NCBI GenBank assembly: GCA_001780825.1
Contig: MFIX01000229.1
Span: 10,101-20,188 of the forward strand
DNA from: Candidatus Glassbacteria bacterium RIFCSPLOWO2_12_FULL_58_11
GTDB lineage: Bacteria > Gemmatimonadota > Glassbacteria > GWA2-58-10
Length of the DNA stretch: 10,088 nt
Reading direction: 5' to 3'
Within the stretch, counting starts at the first letter, position 1; each line of letters opens with the position of its first letter. Both the position numbers and the translations under genes were made by a program. Shown here in pieces: positions 6,587 to 10,088 of the stretch. The notes beneath the pieces are model-generated. The model made no database searches and was not told where the DNA came from. It was given only the letters and a program-made list of their open reading frames with translations.

Positions 6587-7504
6587 CTACCGGTTCTCGA
6601 TAAACAGCACCACCAGCGCCGCCTGCATCCAGAGATCGAGCAGCATCCCGATCAGCAGGCTTACCGGCAGTGCCATGAGCTTTAGCAGCAGGGCCGCGGG
6701 CAGGCCCGCCAGGTGAGATGATCTGCCGATCAGGCTCAGCGGCGCGGAAAAAGACCAGCTCGCCACGCTCAGCACGATAGAGGCTGCGATCAGGCCCAGG
6801 ACCAGCGGCCAGTTCTCGGAAAAGAAAGACAGCGCCCTGCGCATGGCCTTTCCCGGCTCCAGCTCCTCGACACACACAGCGCAGAGCGCCAGGCGGTACC
6901 AGAAGAGGGCGATCCAGCCCGCGATTACGGTCAGCAACAGAAAAAAAACTCCGGAAACGCCGAGGAAAATAAGCAGCGGGTTGATCGCAAAATTCCCGCT
7001 TACAAACATCGAGGAAAGGCTGGTGACAAAGAGCGCGGCCAGAATTATCAGAAATATCGCCGGAAGGAGGGGTAGGATCGAGGCCAGGGTGGCGGTCGCC
7101 AGGCTGGCTTTCAGGCGTTTGCGGCCCTCCTCCCAGAATATCGCTGAGGGCAGCTTGACTACCGCGGCCGCGCCCCCTGCCGCGGAGCGGCTCACCGCAC
7201 CGGTAAGCGCGGCCTGGTAAAACAGCATGAGCACCAGAAAAATGCTGAATCCCACCAGGCAGCCGGCCATCGAGTAGAGGATCAACTGCCAGTGGCCGAG
7301 CAGGAACGAGAGGGGACTTTTCCAGAGCAGGTCCGGCTCGAAATACCTTCCCCGCGCCACCCAGTAGAGGATCGGCAGCCCGGTCCCCCCGAGCATGAAC
7401 AGCGGGCCGGCCAGCATGTAGAGCAGCGACCAGAGGATGAGCCAGAGGTTATTCAGGATGACAACCGCGGCCCCGCGAAGGGTGGTGATAATTTTTTCGA
7501 GCAT
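6587..7504 (-). CDS. Multi-pass integral membrane protein of unknown function
   Basis: A 305-residue, strongly hydrophobic protein with about six membrane segments, roughly at residues 12-48 (one or two spans), 66-97, 137-165, 175-205, 234-258 and 270-300. Charged loops between them include WEEGRKRLKASLAT (about 124-137) and ELEPGKAMRRALSFFSENW (about 214-232). Such amphipathic 'AxRRALxFFxxNW' segments before a membrane span occur in several uncharacterised DUF-type inner-membrane families, including relatives of the glycerophosphodiesterase membrane domain; I cannot assign one. There is no signal peptide apart from the first span and no catalytic motif. GAGG lies eight bases before the ATG at 7502-7504. 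The gene starts 18 bp after the AlkD-like stop, so co-transcription is likely, but a shared function is not implied. Confidence 0.8.
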   Translation of the reverse strand: MLEKIITTLRGAAVVILNNLWLILWSLLYMLAGPLFMLGGTGLPILYWVARGRYFEPDLLWKSPLSFLLGHWQLILYSMAGCLVGFSIFLVLMLFYQAALTGAVSRSAAGGAAAVVKLPSAIFWEEGRKRLKASLATATLASILPLLPAIFLIILAALFVTSLSSMFVSGNFAINPLLIFLGVSGVFFLLLTVIAGWIALFWYRLALCAVCVEELEPGKAMRRALSFFSENWPLVLGLIAASIVLSVASWSFSAPLSLIGRSSHLAGLPAALLLKLMALPVSLLIGMLLDLWMQAALVVLFIENR

Positions 7505-7522
7505 GGTGTCAGCCTCACTGGT

Positions 7523-8212
7523 TCAGTTGAATTTCTGCAGCACCTTTTTCCCGGTCAGCTCGCGCAGGGCATCCCCGGCGATCCAGCGCGCCTGGCGCGA
7601 ATCCTGGTCGTGCATCTCTCGGGCAGCGGCAATCGCCAGGGCGTTCAGCCTGACGTTGCGCTTGCCGATCTGCCGCAGAGCCCAGTTGACCGCTTTCTTG
7701 ACCAGGTTCCGCTCATCCGCCGAGGCTTTGCTGATCGCTTTCAAGAACGGGTAAAATTTCTTATCATCCGCCTTCTTGTCGTGCACCGCCAGCCAGGCCA
7801 TGAGCGCGAAGCCGGCCCGCTTGACATATTCCTCCCGGCTGGCGCTCCACTTGAGAGCTTTTTTCCAGGCGAAAGGCGTCCGGTCGAACAACGCGCCGCA
7901 GACCGTGTCGCAAACCGCCCAGGAATCGAACTCCGTGGCCCAAAGCTCCATCTGCTCCTCGCTCACCTGCGCCGGATCATCGACCAGGGCGGCCAGGATC
8001 CGCGCCTCGTGGAAACCGGAGTTCCATAACCGCAGGGCCAGGGTGTGGTCCTTGCCGATTTCGCGGGCCATTTTCCGCAATTCGGGCATCGCCACCCCAT
8101 AGACCCTGACGGGCCGGATGCCGTAACGGGACATGCCGGCTACATTGGCCGGGTTCGCCAGGCTCTCCAGACGGCTGATAACTATTGAAAAATCCAACTT
8201 TTTCCCGGTCAA
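7523..8212 (-). CDS. AlkD-like DNA alkylation repair protein (HEAT-like repeats)
   Basis: A 229-residue all-helical protein of the DNA alkylation repair family (AlkC/AlkD, HEAT-like repeats). Characterised AlkD is a DNA glycosylase that removes N3- and N7-alkylated purines without flipping the base. Family features visible are NPANVAGMSRYGI (20-32), YGVAMPELRKMAREIG (38-53), the region W98-AVC-D102 containing the expected catalytic aspartate, R132 in VKRAGFALMAWLAVHDKK, and W177 in KKAVNWALRQIGKRN. These match the Trp/Asp/Arg/Trp set that lines the DNA in AlkD by position in the fold, which is inference. The start is TTG at 8210-8212, the only candidate after an in-frame TAG; AGAAGG directly abuts it, so the TTG at codon 6 or the ATG at codon 27 are alternatives, the latter shortening the conserved N-terminus. 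The membrane protein gene follows after 18 bp. Confidence 0.88.
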   Translation of the reverse strand: MTGKKLDFSIVISRLESLANPANVAGMSRYGIRPVRVYGVAMPELRKMAREIGKDHTLALRLWNSGFHEARILAALVDDPAQVSEEQMELWATEFDSWAVCDTVCGALFDRTPFAWKKALKWSASREEYVKRAGFALMAWLAVHDKKADDKKFYPFLKAISKASADERNLVKKAVNWALRQIGKRNVRLNALAIAAAREMHDQDSRQARWIAGDALRELTGKKVLQKFN

Positions 8213-8283
8213 CCTTCTATTCTCTTGACTCTAATAGTGTGTTAAAATATCTCCTGCGCGGCTGGTTATTTCCAGGCACCATT

Positions 8284-8308
8284 GGGGCGACGCATGCGTC
8301 GCCTCTAC
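8284..8308. repeat. Perfect 18-bp palindrome with GTAGAGGC-type end
   Basis: GGCGACGCATGCGTCGCC (8286-8303) is an exact self-complementary sequence. Flanking bases extend it as GGGGC on the left and GCCTCTAC on the right, the same outer-end type as at 3064-3092 and 9818-9896. It lies in the 177-bp spacer between the GNAT gene and the AlkD-like gene, about 70 bp before the latter's start. Nearby, TGATTATT occurs twice (8316-8323 and 8335-8342). No other gene or clear promoter is seen in this spacer. Confidence 0.75.
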
Positions 8309-8389
8309 AACCCCTGATTATTCCATAGTATGCGTGATTATTTCAACTCGCCTTCAGCTTAAAGGGAACCCGCTTTTCTTTCCTGTCGC

Positions 8390-8986
8390 TTATCTTTCAA
8401 TATAGAAGCGCGCGATCACCCGGATCGGCGTGGGGCGCTGGACCTCGCTAAACCCGGCGCGCTCGAAAGCCGAGAAAATTCCTGTATAGATAAACAGATC
8501 GAACAAGTTTACGCCCTCCGGTTTGGTTCGCGGATAACCCTCGACAATCTCCGCTCCCTCCCCGGCGGCGAAACTCACTGCGGCTTTGAGAAGCTCCCCG
8601 CTCAGGCCGTGGCGTCGGTATTCCTTCGCGACGAACAGGCAGACTATGCTCCAGACCGGCCGGTCATCCACCGGCTTGAGTGTCCGCGTGGTTTCAAACC
8701 TGGGGAATTCAGTGCGCGGGGCCAGGGAGCACCAGCCGACCGCCCGCTCCCGGTCATAGGCCAGGATTCCGGGCCTCTTTCCGGACTCCACCAGCGTTTT
8801 CATCGCCCGTTTATTCGGCTCGCCCTGCCCCTGCCGGTACTCCTTCATGGCCAGGCGCCAGAACATGCACCAGCAGCCGGCGCAGGCCCCTCGGGGGCCG
8901 AACAGTTTTTCGAAATCAGCCCATCTCTCCGGGGTAAGCGGGTAAAACCGGTAAGGGGAACCGGCCACAGGTATCTCTGTCATCAT
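8390..8986 (-). CDS. GNAT-family acetyltransferase with N-terminal Cys-rich CxxCWCMxWR motif
   Basis: A 198-residue protein of the GNAT fold, which transfers acetyl (or a similar acyl group) from CoA to an amine; the acceptor cannot be told. The core is at 74-135: ILAYDRERAVGWCSLAP is the beta-strand pair after the first helices, and LFVAKEYRRHGLSGELL (117-133) is the CoA-binding motif A with R124-R125-x-G127-x-S129 in place of the usual Q/RxxGxG/A. Residues 35-44 (CAGCWCMFWR) form a Cys/Trp-rich segment shared by a poorly characterised GNAT subgroup; whether it binds metal is unknown. The C-terminus, FERAGFSEVQRPTPIRVIARF, fits the last GNAT strands. The ATG at 8984-8986 has GGGAG five bases upstream; the adjacent second ATG is equally possible. 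It lies 99 bp after lolA. Confidence 0.9.
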   Translation of the reverse strand: MMTEIPVAGSPYRFYPLTPERWADFEKLFGPRGACAGCWCMFWRLAMKEYRQGQGEPNKRAMKTLVESGKRPGILAYDRERAVGWCSLAPRTEFPRFETTRTLKPVDDRPVWSIVCLFVAKEYRRHGLSGELLKAAVSFAAGEGAEIVEGYPRTKPEGVNLFDLFIYTGIFSAFERAGFSEVQRPTPIRVIARFYIER

Positions 8987-9085
8987 TCATTCTCCCGGCG
9001 GCGGGTGTTTTGGCGGGCGTGCTTAATTTCGGTTGTCAATCAGTAATCAATATGATTCAGGGGCGACTAAAAAATTCCCGGCTCC

Positions 9086-9751
9086 TTAATTTTCATCCAG
9101 TATCTGCGTGCCGGGCGGCGGAGTGAAATTGAATTTGCCTGAGGAAAACTCGGCGTTCTGCTCGAAGTCCGACAGGTCGAAAGTGTTGAAATTGCCGCTC
9201 TCATCCAGGTAGCGCACCGCGCGGGTCGCGAAAGTCCGGCTATCGACCCAGGCGCGCAGGGTCTTGTAGAAATTGGTCGGCGCCAGAGGCTCCAGATCGA
9301 GGACATAGCTCTCGGCGCCGCCCCGTGGCTCACGGCCCACCATCGTGCCGCTGAACCGCCGGCTCATCTGCCCGCCGAGCACGTAGCGCGGCCCCTCAAC
9401 TCCCTCGCCCATCGGCGCGCGCATGGCCTGGGGCACATCTTCCTGCGGCATGTAGAACCAGTACCAGGTCCCATCCGCTACGAGCAGTTGTCCTCTGGGC
9501 TTGCGGTATTCGAGCCTCAAATACTCCGGCTTGAGGAAATACAGGGTGCCGTTGAACCGCTCGCTTTTCTCCAGCGCCGGCACTTCGACAAGCTGCGTGA
9601 ACGAGGCCTTGAAAGAAGAAAAACCAGCGTAATAGCGGTCGATCCCCTGAAGGACTTCCTCGAAAGTGAGCGGGGATTCCGCCCGGCTGACCGGTGCGGC
9701 GAGCAGAGTAATAAAAAGCCCGGCCGTCAGGCTCCGGAAAATTCCGTGCAT
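9086..9751 (-). CDS. lolA: Outer-membrane lipoprotein carrier protein LolA
   Basis: LolA is the periplasmic chaperone that takes lipoproteins released by the LolCDE transporter and carries them to the outer membrane. From the ATG at 9749-9751 the protein has 221 residues, the normal size. It starts with a Sec signal peptide (R6, hydrophobic core 8-19, cleavage after SRA at 24). LolA hallmarks follow: SSFKASFTQL (45-54), FNGTLYFLKPEYLRLEYRKP, then LLVADGTWYWFYMPQEDVPQ, and near the end TFDLSDFEQNAEFSSGKFNFTPPPGTQIL. The open frame extends 43 codons further upstream, but that part runs through palindromic repeats; AGGAG at a five-base spacing and the signal peptide support 9751. This gene argues for an outer membrane. 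No lolB or ftsK partner is visible within the window. Confidence 0.93.
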   Translation of the reverse strand: MHGIFRSLTAGLFITLLAAPVSRAESPLTFEEVLQGIDRYYAGFSSFKASFTQLVEVPALEKSERFNGTLYFLKPEYLRLEYRKPRGQLLVADGTWYWFYMPQEDVPQAMRAPMGEGVEGPRYVLGGQMSRRFSGTMVGREPRGGAESYVLDLEPLAPTNFYKTLRAWVDSRTFATRAVRYLDESGNFNTFDLSDFEQNAEFSSGKFNFTPPPGTQILDEN

Positions 9752-9817
9752 GCGTACTCCTGAAATATGACTTACAGTCCCGGAGTATTCGTAAATAATT
9801 GCCGTTGCAAGTCTTAT

Positions 9818-9896
9818 GTAGGGGCGCACCCGCGTGTGCGCCCGCTTACCACCAGGAAAATTCCGAACACGGGCGGACACATGGGTCCGCCCCTAC
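9818..9896. repeat. 79-bp bipartite REP/MITE-like element with 9-bp terminal inverted repeats
   Basis: The ends GTAGGGGCG (9818-9826) and CGCCCCTAC (9888-9896) are exact reverse complements. Inside are two hairpins: GGGCGCAC (9822-9829) with GTGCGCCC (9836-9843), and GGGCGGAC (9871-9878) with GTCCGCCC (9885-9892), each with a six-base loop. This two-hairpin, inverted-end design resembles REP doublets (BIME-like) that in other bacteria are spread by RAYT transposases. No transposase is encoded here. The right half recurs at 3156-3171. It lies about 65 bp upstream of lolA. Confidence 0.8.
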
Positions 9897-9941
9897 CGGA
9901 ATTTGCGTAAATTTGCGAATATTCGGGGATAGACACGCTCA

Positions 9942-10008
9942 TAAATCCCCCCTGGCCCCCGTTTGACAAAGAGTGGTAGCCGTCACCTCCCCCTTTGAAA
10001 AAGGGGGA
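9942..10008. repeat. Composite intergenic repeat ending in a 9-bp stem hairpin
   Basis: AAATCCCCCCTGGCCCCCG (from about 9943) and GTTTGACAAAG are followed by the hairpin TCCCCCTTT (9988-9996), GAA, AAAGGGGGA (10000-10008). The block CCTCCCCCTTTGAAAAAGG (9986-10004) is identical to 3306-3324. On the minus strand the stem is not followed by a T-run. This is a second repeat family distinct from the GTAGGGG palindromes, and the two families occur together at both loci in this window. Confidence 0.65.
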
Positions 10009-10088
10009 TCGAGGCAGTAATATCCGGTTAGGTTTTTGCATATAGCTGAAAGAACAATTGTTCGTTGGGAAATCCAGGGTTCAGGTAT

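Larger units (their letters stand above)
9752..10088. other. Non-coding, repeat-filled region upstream of lolA
   Basis: No gene is supported in these 337 bp. It contains the bipartite element at 9818-9896 and the composite repeat at 9942-10008. The AT-rich stretch 9770-9815 next to lolA is where its promoter would lie: on the minus strand TTGCAA is present but no good -10 box stands at 17 bp, so I call none. ATCCGGTTAG near 10022-10031 also occurs near 3199-3208 beside the other repeat cluster. Confidence 0.6.

Noticed and set aside
7292..8029. 245-residue plus-strand open frame
   Set aside because: It lies antisense across the AlkD-like and membrane-protein genes, both of which have clear family or membrane features; the frame has no recognisable motif.
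9030..9045. Perfect TTGACA -35 box upstream of the GNAT gene on the minus strand
   Set aside because: No acceptable -10 box occurs 15-19 bp downstream; the sequence there is GC-rich (CCGCCA).
9066..9094. Possible terminator after lolA
   Set aside because: There is a T-run (TTTTTT on the minus strand) after CCGGGAA, but the only stem available is an AT-only six-base pairing overlapping the stop codon, too weak to call.
9752..9880. 43-codon upstream extension of lolA
   Set aside because: It runs through palindromic repeats, and the signal peptide plus AGGAG site both point to the ATG at 9749-9751.

Overview
The window is GC-rich bacterial DNA (roughly 55-60% by eye, not computed) in which every convincing gene lies on the minus strand. 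LolA, a Tat-exported sulfatase and a very large secreted protein with FlgD-type Ig-like modules all suggest a free-living Gram-negative (diderm) bacterium. The style (PNPFSPN-type modules, an N-sulfoglucosamine-type sulfatase, many GTAGGGGC palindromes between genes) recalls environmental candidate phyla rather than a model organism, but no taxonomic marker here settles it.

Layout from right to left, the direction of transcription: a repeat-filled non-coding stretch (9752-10088); lolA (9086-9751); a GNAT acetyltransferase (8390-8986); a palindromic repeat (8284-8308); an AlkD-like DNA-alkylation repair protein (7523-8212) followed after 18 bp by a multi-pass membrane protein (6587-7504); a Tat-secreted formylglycine sulfatase (4925-6376); a double-hairpin repeat (4771-4802); rimO (3352-4707); a 497-bp intergenic region packed with palindromes (2855-3351) that also carries a good sigma70-like promoter; and the first 951 codons of a giant secreted Ig-like repeat protein that runs off the left edge (1-2854).

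The genes do not form one pathway. LolA serves outer-membrane lipoprotein transport, RimO modifies ribosomal protein S12, the AlkD-like protein deals with alkylated bases, and the sulfatase and surface protein act outside the cytoplasm. Only the AlkD-like gene and the membrane protein gene look tightly co-transcribed.

The most notable structure is not a gene family. (1) Inside the surface-protein gene, a 24-codon patch (2039-2110) has A/T-ending codons unlike its surroundings, contains a 34-bp nested palindrome, and is flanked by a 5-bp direct repeat 78 bp (26 codons) apart, as if a palindromic element had inserted in frame. (2) The intergenic spaces hold a REP/MITE-like family with shared outer ends (GTAGGGG) and differing palindromic cores, plus a second repeat family. 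I saw no CRISPR array, phage, defence island, tRNA, rRNA or transposase gene.
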